NCBI GenBank assembly: GCA_937922675.1
Contig: CALAJN010000014.1
Coordinates: 124,001 to 188,000 of the forward strand
Direction: 5' to 3'
Origin: an uncultured Granulosicoccaceae bacterium
Lineage (GTDB): Bacteria > Pseudomonadota > Gammaproteobacteria > Granulosicoccales > Granulosicoccaceae
DNA length: 64,000 nucleotides
The stretch's first letter is position 1; every line of letters begins with the position of its first letter. The notes beneath the pieces are model-generated. The model was not told the DNA's origin, ran no database searches, and saw only the letters and a list, made by a program, of their open reading frames with translations. A program made the position numbers and the translations under genes. Shown here piece by piece: positions 8,969-17,206 of this stretch.

Positions 8969-9583
8969 ATGAGGCATACGCCGATGAAACATCGATTTCT
9001 ACAGATAGCAGCTCTGGCCGGATTGCTCACTTTCTCGGTCGCTGCAACCGCATGGTGGTGGTCAAAGGATGACAATGAATCAACCGTTCTGGAGAGTGTT
9101 GCTCCCATCGATTGGTTTGACCTTGTACCAGAAGGCTTCGAGCCCTTCGATCCACTGGCTGACATGACGCGTGAAGAGATCGACAAACTCTTTGACGGCA
9201 GTGACGAATCCAATGCTCGCCTGGCGCAATTTGATGAGCAATCAACCTACGCGCCGATCGTGCCCGAGCTCGACGGGCAGGAAGTACGCATCGCAGGCTA
9301 TGTGGTGCCCCTTGATTTCGACGGAAATACATCACTCGATGAATTTCTGCTGGTCCCCTACTACGGCGCGTGCATTCACATGCCGCCGCCACCGGCAAAC
9401 CAGGTAGTACACGCCTTCGCGGACACCACCGTTGAAATACAGTCCACCTGGGATCCAGTCTGGGCGATTGGCACGATCACAACCGAGACGGTAATGAGCG
9501 ACCTGGCAGAGTCCGGCTACAGAATGCAAGTAGACCGCGTTGTTCCCTGGACCGAGGAAAACAAGGCGCCCGATCGGCAATAA
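8969..9583 (+). CDS. DUF3299 family exported protein, zinc-operon component
   Basis: 204 residues from ATG 8969, or 199 from ATG 8984; both give a hydrophobic N-terminal signal or anchor (FLQIAALAGLLTFSVAATAWWW). The DUF3299 core is clear: VRIAGYVVPLDFDG followed by LLVPYYGACIHMPPPPANQVV, where Cys, His and the Pro run are the family signature. Proteins of this family sit in zinc-responsive Zrg operons, and Cys-x-His could form a metal site. It is the last gene of the operon that begins at 5659. Exact biochemical role is not established for the family. Confidence 0.85.
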   Translation: MRHTPMKHRFLQIAALAGLLTFSVAATAWWWSKDDNESTVLESVAPIDWFDLVPEGFEPFDPLADMTREEIDKLFDGSDESNARLAQFDEQSTYAPIVPELDGQEVRIAGYVVPLDFDGNTSLDEFLLVPYYGACIHMPPPPANQVVHAFADTTVEIQSTWDPVWAIGTITTETVMSDLAESGYRMQVDRVVPWTEENKAPDRQ

Positions 9584-9657
9584 GCCTCCAGTTTACGCCG
9601 CTGTATATTCCCGACAACACCTTGGCAACAGCAAGCACCGATACTGAACTCATCGAA

Positions 9658-9675
9658 ACAGGCAGTGCACACAGC
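9658..9675 (+). repeat. Direct repeat copy 1 (18 bp) flanking the BON gene
   Basis: ACAGGCAGTGCACACAGC occurs here and again, identical, at 10024-10041, with the small BON-domain gene between. The bases on either side differ, so the identity ends exactly at 18 bp. It contains the near-palindromic core GTGCAC. Confidence 0.85.
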
Positions 9676-9721
9676 ACAGCTCTTCGACCGAATTCAACCA
9701 CATAATCATCGGAGCCTTGCC

Positions 9722-9991
9722 ATGAAAGTACGTCACATCACAACCGCTGTCGTTTTCGCCTCGGTAGCTGCCCTCGCAGGCCCCGCCACTGCCATCACCA
9801 GTTCTGGCAGCCTTCTGCAGGACGTCAATTCAGCGGTACGCGGCGACGGCAACATCACCGCCATGGTTCGCGGCAACACTGTCACATTGATTGGCAACGC
9901 CAACGGCGTCGACAAGGCGGCAGCAGAGCGGGTGGCAAAATCGTTCCCGAATATCGACAGCGTTGTGAACCTTGTCAACGTACGAAGCTAG
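9722..9991 (+). CDS. Small exported BON-domain protein
   Basis: 89 residues from ATG 9722, preceded by a spaced GGAG at 9711-9714. Signal peptide MKVRHITTAVVFASVAALAG-PATA, then a single BON domain: LLQDVNSAVRGDGNITAMVRG followed by TVTLIGNANGVDKAAAERVAK and NIDSVVNLVNV. BON (OsmY-like) domains are small periplasmic alpha/beta modules thought to bind phospholipids or polymers in envelope stress. A longer in-frame start at 9665 is unlikely because it would bury the signal peptide. Followed by a strong terminator at 10042. Monocistronic by appearance, with about 140 bp upstream. Confidence 0.85.
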   Translation: MKVRHITTAVVFASVAALAGPATAITSSGSLLQDVNSAVRGDGNITAMVRGNTVTLIGNANGVDKAAAERVAKSFPNIDSVVNLVNVRS

Positions 9992-10023
9992 GCACCCATC
10001 TGGTCTACCTCCAGGGACCACTG

Positions 10024-10041
10024 ACAGGCAGTGCACACAGC
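10024..10041 (+). repeat. Direct repeat copy 2 (18 bp) flanking the BON gene
   Basis: Second identical copy of ACAGGCAGTGCACACAGC, 366 bp downstream of copy 1 and directly abutting the terminator stem. Confidence 0.85.
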
Positions 10042-10073
10042 GCGCCACTGAGCCAAAGGCCAGTGGCGCTTTT
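10042..10073 (+). terminator. Intrinsic terminator after the BON gene
   Basis: Perfect 9-bp stem GCGCCACTG / CAGTGGCGC (10042-10050 and 10061-10069), 10-base loop, then TTTT. Oriented to end the BON-gene transcript. Confidence 0.9.
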
Positions 10074-10350
10074 GTGCGCGTCAGGATAACTGGCGCGGTA
10101 ATACAAGCCCATGGCTAGAGCGCACACGACGTAGATCCCTGGCAGGCACCGGTGCAATCGATGACAAGTCAATGGCATGCGCTGCCAAGGGCAGTGACTC
10201 GCTACGATCAGCCGAGTGGGACGCCATTACAGGTGATGTACTTCGGGTGTGCGTGGACTGCCATGCATACAGGCAGCTTTGCCGGGACAGTAGCCCTGGT
10301 CACCCCGCGGTCGCTGGCGTGTGGCTCGCTACGCGCAAACCCCGCCGGGA
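10074..10350. other. Gene-poor spacer with a doubtful short reading frame
   Basis: No confident gene lies between the terminator and the SDR gene. One plus-strand frame is open from about 10079 to 10357 and encodes CVDCH (heme-c-like CxxCH) near 10250, but it has no signal peptide, no clear ribosome site, and its end runs into the antiparallel SDR gene. It may be the remnant of a cytochrome-like gene or chance. Confidence 0.5.
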
Positions 10351-11097
10351 TCAGTAGGTCGCACGGCCACCAGACAGATCAAACGAGGACGCCGTTGTGA
10401 AGGAATTCTCCTCGGTACACAGCCAAGTGATCATCGTCGCCGCCTCGTCCACCTGCAGGAATCTACCGCGCGGAATCTTGGACAGCATGAAGTCGATGTG
10501 CTCCTGAGTCATCTGATCAAACAGCCGTGTTTTAGCCGCTGCAGGTGTCACACAGTTCACGGCGATATCGATGTCCGCATGCTCCTTGCCAAGCGACTTG
10601 GTCAAGGCGATCACAGCCGCCTTGGAGGCTGAATACGCCGGCGCATTCGGATTGCCTTCCTTGCCAGCAACCGAGGCGATATTCACCACGCGGCCATAAC
10701 CTCTTGTGCGCATGTGCGGGATGATTGCTCGGCAACAGTAGAACACCCCATTGAGGTTGACCTCCATGACGTTCTGCCAGGCCTCTGCCGGGTAATCAAT
10801 CGTCGGTACATTCGGCCCCGTGATGCCCGCGCTGGTCACCAATGCATCGATGCGTCCGTGCTCATCGATACACCGGGCAGTGAGTGTATCGATCGCAGCC
10901 ACATCGGATACATCCACTTCATATGCCTGAGCCCGCTCGCCAAGCGCTCGTGCTGCGCTCTCTGCGACTGCCTCATCACGGTCCCACAAGAGCACTTTGG
11001 CGCCCGAGGCAGCCATGCGCTTGGCGACGGCAAAGCCAATTCCCTGGCCGCCACCGGTGATGACAGCGGTTCGATCCTCGAGGTCGTACTGATTCAT
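10351..11097 (-). CDS. Short-chain dehydrogenase/reductase (SDR)
   Basis: Classical SDR of 248 residues that oxidises or reduces a hydroxyl/keto group with NAD(P)(H). The cofactor loop is TGGGQGIG (about 15-22), an Asp after the second strand (LLWDRD) suggests NAD(H) preference, NAG-like motif is TSAG, the catalytic Ser is in VNIASVAG and Tyr-x-x-x-Lys is YSASK. The C-terminus FDLSGGRATY is the usual end of FabG-like and sugar-alcohol or 2-keto-3-deoxy-fuconate dehydrogenases. It is divergent from the second TRAP system, so it may act on the imported compound, but the spacer is nearly 500 bp. Substrate unknown. Confidence 0.9.
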   Translation of the reverse strand: MNQYDLEDRTAVITGGGQGIGFAVAKRMAASGAKVLLWDRDEAVAESAARALGERAQAYEVDVSDVAAIDTLTARCIDEHGRIDALVTSAGITGPNVPTIDYPAEAWQNVMEVNLNGVFYCCRAIIPHMRTRGYGRVVNIASVAGKEGNPNAPAYSASKAAVIALTKSLGKEHADIDIAVNCVTPAAAKTRLFDQMTQEHIDFMLSKIPRGRFLQVDEAATMITWLCTEENSFTTASSFDLSGGRATY

Positions 11098-11594
11098 GAG
11101 GTTTCCGAGAACGTTACAAAACCCTTACGCTACACGATGCAGACTGGCTCGGGAGTTCCGGTCAAGATCAAAACAAACAGCACCTCACCATTGCTGTCAT
11201 CCACCGGGTGCGACCCAAGCGAACCTCAAGAGCCTGTTGAGCCTCTTTCCAGGTCGGCACACCGGACTCAAACGCCAACGTGGCACGGGTGTCATCCAGA
11301 GCCTCACCCAGACCCAACGTGCCGGTCTGCAGCGCCTTGCCAATCGGCACGACGGTGATGTCTGAACTTGCGAATCCGGCAGACGGTCTACCTTTGATCA
11401 AGGTCAGAGACGCTCGCGAAAACGTGACAGAAATCACCAAGCCTGTGACGTGCTGGACGAACTAACTAGACGGAGACGACAAGGTTGGTTAACCTTCTCA
11501 TCAGCTAGTCCCGGCGATGTCTCGATCCGGTCGAACTACTCACAACCTGCTGTTGCAGGTATGCCGATTCTCACTCTTTAGAGTCCATCTACTT
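11098..11594. other. Divergent spacer between SDR and TRAP genes, no recognisable gene
   Basis: About 500 bp. The only sizeable frame is a minus-strand frame of 90 codons (11168-11440) with no family resemblance and no ribosome site; I do not call it. The spacer presumably contains the promoters for both flanking units. The only structure I see is the inverted repeat at 11482-11497. Confidence 0.6.
11482..11497. promoter_or_regulatory. Inverted repeat upstream of TRAP system 2, possible operator
   Basis: AAGGTT-GGTT-AACCTT: 6-bp perfect arms around 4 bases, with a nested 8-bp palindrome GGTTAACC. It lies about 100 bp before the dctP start, where a repressor or activator site would be expected. 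No regulator gene is adjacent. Confidence 0.35.
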
Positions 11595-12692
11595 ATGTCA
11601 CGACGCAAGTTTTTGAAATCAGGCGCCGCGGGTGCCAGTGTCGCCGCTGTTGCAGGCGCGGGGCTCGTCTCCGGCGCGCCGGCCCTCGCTCAGGGCCGCG
11701 AAAAACTCACGATGGTCACCTCCTGGGGCCGCGGGCTGGCTGGGGTGCACGATGCGGCGCAGTACTTTGCCGACGCGGTCAACTCGATCACTGATGGCAC
11801 CCTTGAAATCGACCTCAAGGCCAACGGCGAGCTGGTATCCGGCATCCCCGCGGTATTCGACGCTGTCGCTTCAGGTCAAGCAGACATGTACCACGCCGCT
11901 GATTACTACTACGTTGGTCAGCACCCGGCCATGGCGTTCTTCACTGCCGTGCCCTTCGGCATGACCCCGCTGGAGCTGAACAACTGGTACTACCACATGG
12001 GCGGACACGAGCTGCACCGCGAAGTCGGGGAAGAGTTGGGTCTTGTCAGCTTCCTGGCAGGCCAGACGGGTCCCCAGGCAGGGGGTTGGTTCAAGAAGGA
12101 AATCAACAGCGCCGATGATTTCAAGGGCCTGAAATTCCGTATGCCTGGCCTCGGTGGCAAGGCGCTCGGCAAGTTGGGTGCTTCCGTACAGACCATCGCC
12201 GGTAGCGAGATCTATCAAGCGCTCTCTTCAGGCGCCATTGACGGCACCGAGTGGATCGGGCCGTGGGCTGACGAGAAGATCGGTTTTCAGGAAATCACCA
12301 AGATCTACTACACGGCTGGCTTCCATGAGCCGGGCGCAGGTCTGTCGGTTGCGACCAACATCGATCGCTGGGAGGAGCTCTCTCCGGCTCACCAAAAGGC
12401 CATCGAAATCGCAGCTGCTGCCGCGAATTCCTGGAACCTGCACCAGTTCCTCGCCAACAATTCACAGGCACTCGACCGGTTGATCGCCGGTGGAGTCGAG
12501 GCCAAGGAATTCCCCGACGATGTCTGGGATGCCTTCGGCAAGGCAGCTATCGAAACCCTCGACGAGAACATGGATGACGAGCTGTTTGCCAAGACGCGTG
12601 CATCCGTTGAAGAAGCCATGCGCCTGTCATCACGCTGGAACGGCCTATCCTCAGGTGCCTACACAGCTCAACGTGACCGCGTAATGGGCTGA
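11595..12692 (+). CDS. dctP: TRAP periplasmic substrate-binding protein (DctP/TakP-like), Tat-exported
   Basis: 365 residues from the ATG at 11595, chosen because it directly begins a twin-arginine signal (MSRRKFLKSGAAGASVAAVA) ending near APALAQG. A start at 11517 would add 26 non-signal residues. TakP-group features are strong: GRGLAGVHDAAQYFADAVN, GGWFKKEINSADDFKGLKFR with the ligand-binding Arg, PGLGGKAL, and WIGPWADEKIGFQEITK followed by YYTAGFHEPGAG. TakP binds 2-oxoacids with a cation, so an alpha-keto acid is a reasonable guess. An intrinsic terminator between this gene and dctQ probably makes the binding protein more abundant than the membrane subunits. Confidence 0.93.
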   Translation: MSRRKFLKSGAAGASVAAVAGAGLVSGAPALAQGREKLTMVTSWGRGLAGVHDAAQYFADAVNSITDGTLEIDLKANGELVSGIPAVFDAVASGQADMYHAADYYYVGQHPAMAFFTAVPFGMTPLELNNWYYHMGGHELHREVGEELGLVSFLAGQTGPQAGGWFKKEINSADDFKGLKFRMPGLGGKALGKLGASVQTIAGSEIYQALSSGAIDGTEWIGPWADEKIGFQEITKIYYTAGFHEPGAGLSVATNIDRWEELSPAHQKAIEIAAAAANSWNLHQFLANNSQALDRLIAGGVEAKEFPDDVWDAFGKAAIETLDENMDDELFAKTRASVEEAMRLSSRWNGLSSGAYTAQRDRVMG

Positions 12693-12729
12693 TCCTCAGT
12701 CTTTCGGTTTGACTAACGTTGTACCTGCG

Positions 12730-12758
12730 GGCCCGCGCCTTGTGCGCGGGCCTGTTTT
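12730..12758 (+). terminator. Intrinsic terminator/attenuator between dctP and dctQ
   Basis: Perfect 9-bp GC stem GGCCCGCGC / GCGCGGGCC with a 5-base loop, followed by TGTTTT. It stands 22 bp before the dctQ start in an otherwise co-directional operon, so it is probably partial, giving excess binding protein. Confidence 0.85.
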
Positions 12759-12779
12759 CGTTCAGGAGTCGCGACACGA

Positions 12780-13703
12780 ATGGGAATGACCTTATTAAGC
12801 GGGCTTGCCACAGGCTTTCTGAATCTGCTTTTGCTACCCGTCAATATCTTGCAGTGGTGGCAGCTCGAGACCCTAAAAGAGCGCATGAGTGCGCTGACGC
12901 TTGCCGGGCAATCTGCAGACTTTCTGTGGATGATGATCGCTCTGTTGCTACTGATAACCGTCGCCAGCCTCCTGAGCAGGCGCTTTTTGATCGGCACGGT
13001 GACCACTCTCGAAAGCTTCAATCGCCGTGTGGGACAGGCTGCCTGCTGGGTGGTTTTACTGCTGATGTTGCAGCAGGTGATGATCATCGTGATGGGTCAG
13101 GTCTTTCGTGGCAACGAACTTCTCTTCTCACCCTTTGGCATCGGCCTGTTCACCGAAGAGCTGCAGTGGTTGTCCGGTCAGCTCAAGTTCTACAACGCCA
13201 TCCTCATTGCCTTTGCCTCTGCATACACCTTCATCGAGGGTGGGCATGTGCGTGTGGATCTGGTCTACGGCAATCTTGGATACCGCGCCCGTCGCTGGAT
13301 TGATTTGCTCGGCTCACTGTTCCTGATGCTGCCCTTGACCGTATTGCTGTGGTGGTTCTCATGGCCATTGGCTGCCAATTCTCTTTTCAGGCAACGACCG
13401 CTGAACATCTTCAGCGACAAAGCCAGTTGGCGCGGCTTCAAGTTTGAATCTTCAGGCACCGCCGAATTCACCTGGGTCTGGGCGTTCAAGATTCTTATCG
13501 TAATCTTTGCCGCTCTGCTCTTTATCCAGGCCATCGCCTTTTTCTTGCGCAATCTTTGGGCACTGCTTGAACGTGAGCATGAAATTGAAAGCCACATTCA
13601 GGCCGACCAGGTTGACGTCACCCCCGCGATTGACGCAAGCCTTGTTGACAACATCATCCCTGTAAATGCTGCTACGGCACACAGTGACCGAGGTACGCAC
13701 TGA
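12780..13703 (+). CDS. dctQ: TRAP transporter small permease (DctQ), enlarged
   Basis: 307 residues, longer than the usual 170-230. An extra N-terminal part with two hydrophobic segments (about 5-25 and 55-75) precedes the DctQ core. Core features are YNAILIAFASAYTFIEGGHVRVDLVYG, with the conserved Gly-Gly-His-Val-Arg-Val-Asp, and RRWIDLLGSLFLMLPLTVLLWWF. The C-terminal 45 residues are hydrophilic. The length fits the mannitol/chloroaromatic TRAP branch, whose small subunits are often bigger. Its stop TGA shares its last base with the dctM ATG. Confidence 0.9.
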   Translation: MGMTLLSGLATGFLNLLLLPVNILQWWQLETLKERMSALTLAGQSADFLWMMIALLLLITVASLLSRRFLIGTVTTLESFNRRVGQAACWVVLLLMLQQVMIIVMGQVFRGNELLFSPFGIGLFTEELQWLSGQLKFYNAILIAFASAYTFIEGGHVRVDLVYGNLGYRARRWIDLLGSLFLMLPLTVLLWWFSWPLAANSLFRQRPLNIFSDKASWRGFKFESSGTAEFTWVWAFKILIVIFAALLFIQAIAFFLRNLWALLEREHEIESHIQADQVDVTPAIDASLVDNIIPVNAATAHSDRGTH

Positions 13704-15805
13704 TGTTTTTCGGACTCGATGGCGTTGAAGTTGCGCTGATCATTACCTTCGTTTGCCTGTTTCTCGGCATTCTGTCCGGCTTTCCGGTGGCCTTTGCCAT
13801 CGGTGGCTCTGCGGTCATAAGTTTCGCCATCATCGCCGTGATGTCTGCCAACGGCCTGTTGATGGTGGAACAGACCTACCGCGGTACTGTCGAGATGGTG
13901 CCGGTGTTACCGGACGGGTGGCAGGGGGCTTTTCTGTCGACCATATCGACCTGGTCGCAAGGCGTGTTTGCCCGTGCCTTTGGTGGCAACGTCGAAACTC
14001 TGCTCGCCGTGCCCCTGTTTGTCTTGATGGGTATTGCGCTTGAGCGCTCGCGTATTGCCGAGGACCTGTTGACCACCATGGCGCGTACCTTTGGCACCCT
14101 GCCAGGGGGGCTTGCCATAGCCGTGGTTTTTGTCGGTACCTTGCTGGCGGCAAGTACCGGTGTGGTGGGAGCAACCGTAGTCACGATGGGCCTTATCGCA
14201 CTGCCGACGATGCTGCGCGCAGGCTACTCAAAGTCCCTTGCAACCGGAGTCATCGCGACCTCCGGCACCCTTGGGCAAATCATTCCACCGTCAATCGTGA
14301 TCGTGTTGCTCGGCTCGATAGTCGGTGACATGTACTCCATTGGACAGGAGAACCGCGCAAACGAGCTGGGCGTGTCAGTTCTGGAGATGCTCGGTGAGCC
14401 TGCAGTTCTGTCTACCGGCAAGCTGTTCAAGGCGGCGTTCATACCGGGCGTGGTGCTCGCACTCCTGTACGCCACCTATGCCTTTGGCTACGCGTTGCTC
14501 AGACCGGGTGCTGCACCCCCCATTGCCTTCGCCGATGATGACAGCTCGAGGTTTGACGTTGCGAAGCACTATGATCAGCGCACCGGATTGCTGATCTTGC
14601 TCGTACTCGGTCCACTGGTGGCGATGGTCGCTCTGTGGATAACCCTTGCCTCATTCGGCATCGTTGACGCACAGGATTCGGTAACCAGTACCGGCTTGCT
14701 ATCCCACGGCACCATGATGGTCGCAACCGGTGGTGTGGTATTGATGGGCCTTGCCTTGACGCTAAGACCGCTGCTTTCACGGCTCCCGATACTCGTCGGA
14801 TTGGCTGGTGTTGTCGCTTACGTAGCCGTAGACCTGCTGGTACTCGGTACTGAACAGTCCGCAGGCTATCGTTTTCTCGCCTACGGCATACCCACACTGC
14901 TCATCCTGTACGGACTCAAGACGGCGCTTGGGCGACTGGGGGATGTCGAGGTGCTACGCGTTGTCTCACCTCCTGTAATCCTCATCGTTGCGGTACTCGG
15001 ATCCATTCTGGGTGGTATTACAAGTCCAACACCTGCAGCAGGGCTTGGCGCAGCTGGCGCAATCATGCTGGCGGCTGCCCGCTTGTCAGGTGGCAACAAG
15101 GCAGCCACTCGCGTAATTCTCTGGTCCTCGTTTGCAGTCATCATCATGTTGCTGATGCGCGGCAATTTTGATTTGCGCATGTCACTCGACTCGATTGATC
15201 TTGAGGATCAGATTGCCATCGGGGTGACTATTGTGGCCTACCACGTCGCGATATTCGGTTTGCTGTTCTCCTGCTGGACACTGTTCAGCAAGGGTGTGAT
15301 GACACCGGTGGTGCGTGAAACCACCAAGGTCACCAGTATGGTATTCATGATTTTGGTGGCATCGCTGTTTTTAAGCCTCACCATACGAAGCTACGGCGGC
15401 GAACACTATATCCAGGAGGCCTTGCGTGCCATCGAGGATCCGCGCGTCTTGCTTCTGGCCGTCATGGCTGTACTATTTTTGCTCGGCTTTGTGCTCGACT
15501 TCATCGAGATCATCTTCATCGTGATCCCGATCGTCGGGCCCGTTATCTACGCAGCTGATCCTGCACTGATGCCACCTGAGTGGATCACGATACTGATTGC
15601 GGTCAATCTGCAGACCTCCTTCATAACACCCCCTTTCGGATTTGCTCTGTTTTACTTACGCGGAGTGGCCCCACCGAGCGTGACCACTGGCGACATCTAC
15701 AAGGGTATCTGGCCGTTTGTACTGATTCAGGTCGTCGGCTTGATCATCCTGTGGAACTTCCCGGCGATCACGACCTTCCTGCCGGATCTGCTGCCAGAGA
15801 ACTAG
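13703..15805 (+). CDS. dctM: TRAP transporter large permease (DctM), unusually long
   Basis: 700 residues compared with about 430 for the family. The N-terminal DctM half is ordinary (FLGILSGFPVAFAIGGSA, VPLFVLMGIALERSRIAEDLL, TLGQIIPPSIVIVLLGSIVGD) and so is the C-terminal part (FLLGFVLDFIEIIFIVIPIVGPV, VNLQTSFITPPFGFALFYLRG). Between them, about residues 290-470, lies an added region with several further hydrophobic helices, plus a short loop insert at about 50-75. The extra helices have no recognisable domain name to me. Since both halves keep their signature loops, the transporter should be functional. Followed by convergent mnmE. Confidence 0.9.
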   Translation: MFFGLDGVEVALIITFVCLFLGILSGFPVAFAIGGSAVISFAIIAVMSANGLLMVEQTYRGTVEMVPVLPDGWQGAFLSTISTWSQGVFARAFGGNVETLLAVPLFVLMGIALERSRIAEDLLTTMARTFGTLPGGLAIAVVFVGTLLAASTGVVGATVVTMGLIALPTMLRAGYSKSLATGVIATSGTLGQIIPPSIVIVLLGSIVGDMYSIGQENRANELGVSVLEMLGEPAVLSTGKLFKAAFIPGVVLALLYATYAFGYALLRPGAAPPIAFADDDSSRFDVAKHYDQRTGLLILLVLGPLVAMVALWITLASFGIVDAQDSVTSTGLLSHGTMMVATGGVVLMGLALTLRPLLSRLPILVGLAGVVAYVAVDLLVLGTEQSAGYRFLAYGIPTLLILYGLKTALGRLGDVEVLRVVSPPVILIVAVLGSILGGITSPTPAAGLGAAGAIMLAAARLSGGNKAATRVILWSSFAVIIMLLMRGNFDLRMSLDSIDLEDQIAIGVTIVAYHVAIFGLLFSCWTLFSKGVMTPVVRETTKVTSMVFMILVASLFLSLTIRSYGGEHYIQEALRAIEDPRVLLLAVMAVLFLLGFVLDFIEIIFIVIPIVGPVIYAADPALMPPEWITILIAVNLQTSFITPPFGFALFYLRGVAPPSVTTGDIYKGIWPFVLIQVVGLIILWNFPAITTFLPDLLPEN

Positions 15806-15831
15806 CGGGTGCTCGCTCGGCCACCTTTTCA

Positions 15832-17193
15832 CTATTTCCCGATACAAAACGATCCAAATATCGCCCCGAGCAGATCATCGGCATCAAAGCGGCCGGTGAT
15901 CGACTCGAGGGCATGCTGTGCGGCGCGAAGCTCCTCAGCGGCGAGTTCGGGGAGCTCGCTCGATTGCAGGCGCGCAAGTGCTGCCTCGGTGGCCGTTCGT
16001 GCTTCTTGCAGAGCAACGATGTGCCGTCGTCGAGCCAGGTATACCCCTCCAATGCTGGTGTCACGGCCAGCAAGTCCGACCAGGTGTTGACGCAGTTGCT
16101 CGAGCCCCTCACCGAGCTTGGCCGAAATCGACAGACAGGGCCGTTCAGCACCTACAGGCGAGTGACCGGGCACGGACGAAAGCTCGACATCAGCGTTCAC
16201 CAGATCTAGCTTGTTGAGAATTATGGTGACTGGGACACCGACAGGTAGGGGATCATCCGGCCACCGCGGCTCACTCGCATCGAGCACGAGTAGTACATGG
16301 TCAGCGTCGGCTGCTGCTTGCAATGCACGCTCGATACCGATCTGTTCCACGGCATCCTGTGTTGCACGCAGGCCCGCCGTATCCACCATGCGCACCGGGA
16401 TATCACCAACCAGAATGTCCTCGCGGAGCACATCTCGCGTGGTACCTGGCACGTCGGTAACAATGGCTGTGTCGGCTTGTGCAAGGGCATTGAGCAAGCT
16501 GGACTTGCCCACATTCGGCCGGCCGGCTATGACTACTGTCAGTCCGTCTCGCAGTCGTTGACCTTGCCCTGCTTTTGCCAGCACTTGATCAAATGCGTCG
16601 ACCAGTGACGAGGCTCGCTGCGCAAGAGACGTATCGGCCAGAAAATCTATCTCCTCCTCACTGAAGTCCAGCGCTGCCTCCAGCCAGACCCGCAGCGCGA
16701 TCAACTCATCGACGATGGCATCCACATCACGCGACATATCCCCGGAAATCGCTCGGATTGCAGCTTTGGCTGCACCTTCGGATGAGGCATCTATCAGATC
16801 AGCAACGGCTTCTGCCTGAGCAAGATCGAGTTTGTCGTTGAGAAAGGCGCGCTCACTGAATTCACCCGGCCTCGCCGGACGTGCACCGAGCTCACAAACG
16901 CGTTGCATGACGCGATCGAGAACGACGGCACCTCCGTGACCTTGCAGCTCGAGTACATGCTCGCCGGTATAGGAATGCGGTGCAGCAAACTGCAGGGCAA
17001 TACCGACATCCACGATTTCGCCATCAGTGCCGGAGAAAGGTCCGTAGTGCGCTTGTCGAGCCTGCAGCTCAACGCCGGTTATCGCCTGTCCAATAGCGGG
17101 CGCTTGAGGGCCGCTGACTCTGACGATACCGATACCGGCACGCCCGGCACCGGTCGCTATGGCGACAATCGTATCAGCGACATCACGCGTCAT
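15832..17193 (-). CDS. mnmE: tRNA uridine-5-carboxymethylaminomethyl synthesis GTPase MnmE
   Basis: With MnmG it modifies the wobble uridine (U34) of certain tRNAs. 453 residues from ATG 17193 (MTRDVADTIVAIATGAG), the canonical beginning; the frame is open further upstream but has no family match. The N-terminal folate-binding domain, helical domain and inserted G domain are all seen. The G domain carries GRPNVGKSSLLN (P-loop, about 221-232), the conserved DVPGTTRD, DTAGLR and NKLDL motifs. The C-terminus ends FCIGK, containing the family's catalytic Cys. It is downstream of yidC on the same strand, as usual around bacterial origins. Confidence 0.97.
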   Translation of the reverse strand: MTRDVADTIVAIATGAGRAGIGIVRVSGPQAPAIGQAITGVELQARQAHYGPFSGTDGEIVDVGIALQFAAPHSYTGEHVLELQGHGGAVVLDRVMQRVCELGARPARPGEFSERAFLNDKLDLAQAEAVADLIDASSEGAAKAAIRAISGDMSRDVDAIVDELIALRVWLEAALDFSEEEIDFLADTSLAQRASSLVDAFDQVLAKAGQGQRLRDGLTVVIAGRPNVGKSSLLNALAQADTAIVTDVPGTTRDVLREDILVGDIPVRMVDTAGLRATQDAVEQIGIERALQAAADADHVLLVLDASEPRWPDDPLPVGVPVTIILNKLDLVNADVELSSVPGHSPVGAERPCLSISAKLGEGLEQLRQHLVGLAGRDTSIGGVYLARRRHIVALQEARTATEAALARLQSSELPELAAEELRAAQHALESITGRFDADDLLGAIFGSFCIGK

Positions 17194-17206
17194 CAGACAC
17201 GTTCTA

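Noticed and set aside
11168-11440. Minus-strand frame of 90 codons between the SDR and TRAP genes
   Set aside because: No recognised motif, no ribosome site, no continuation beyond 11168; judged spacer.
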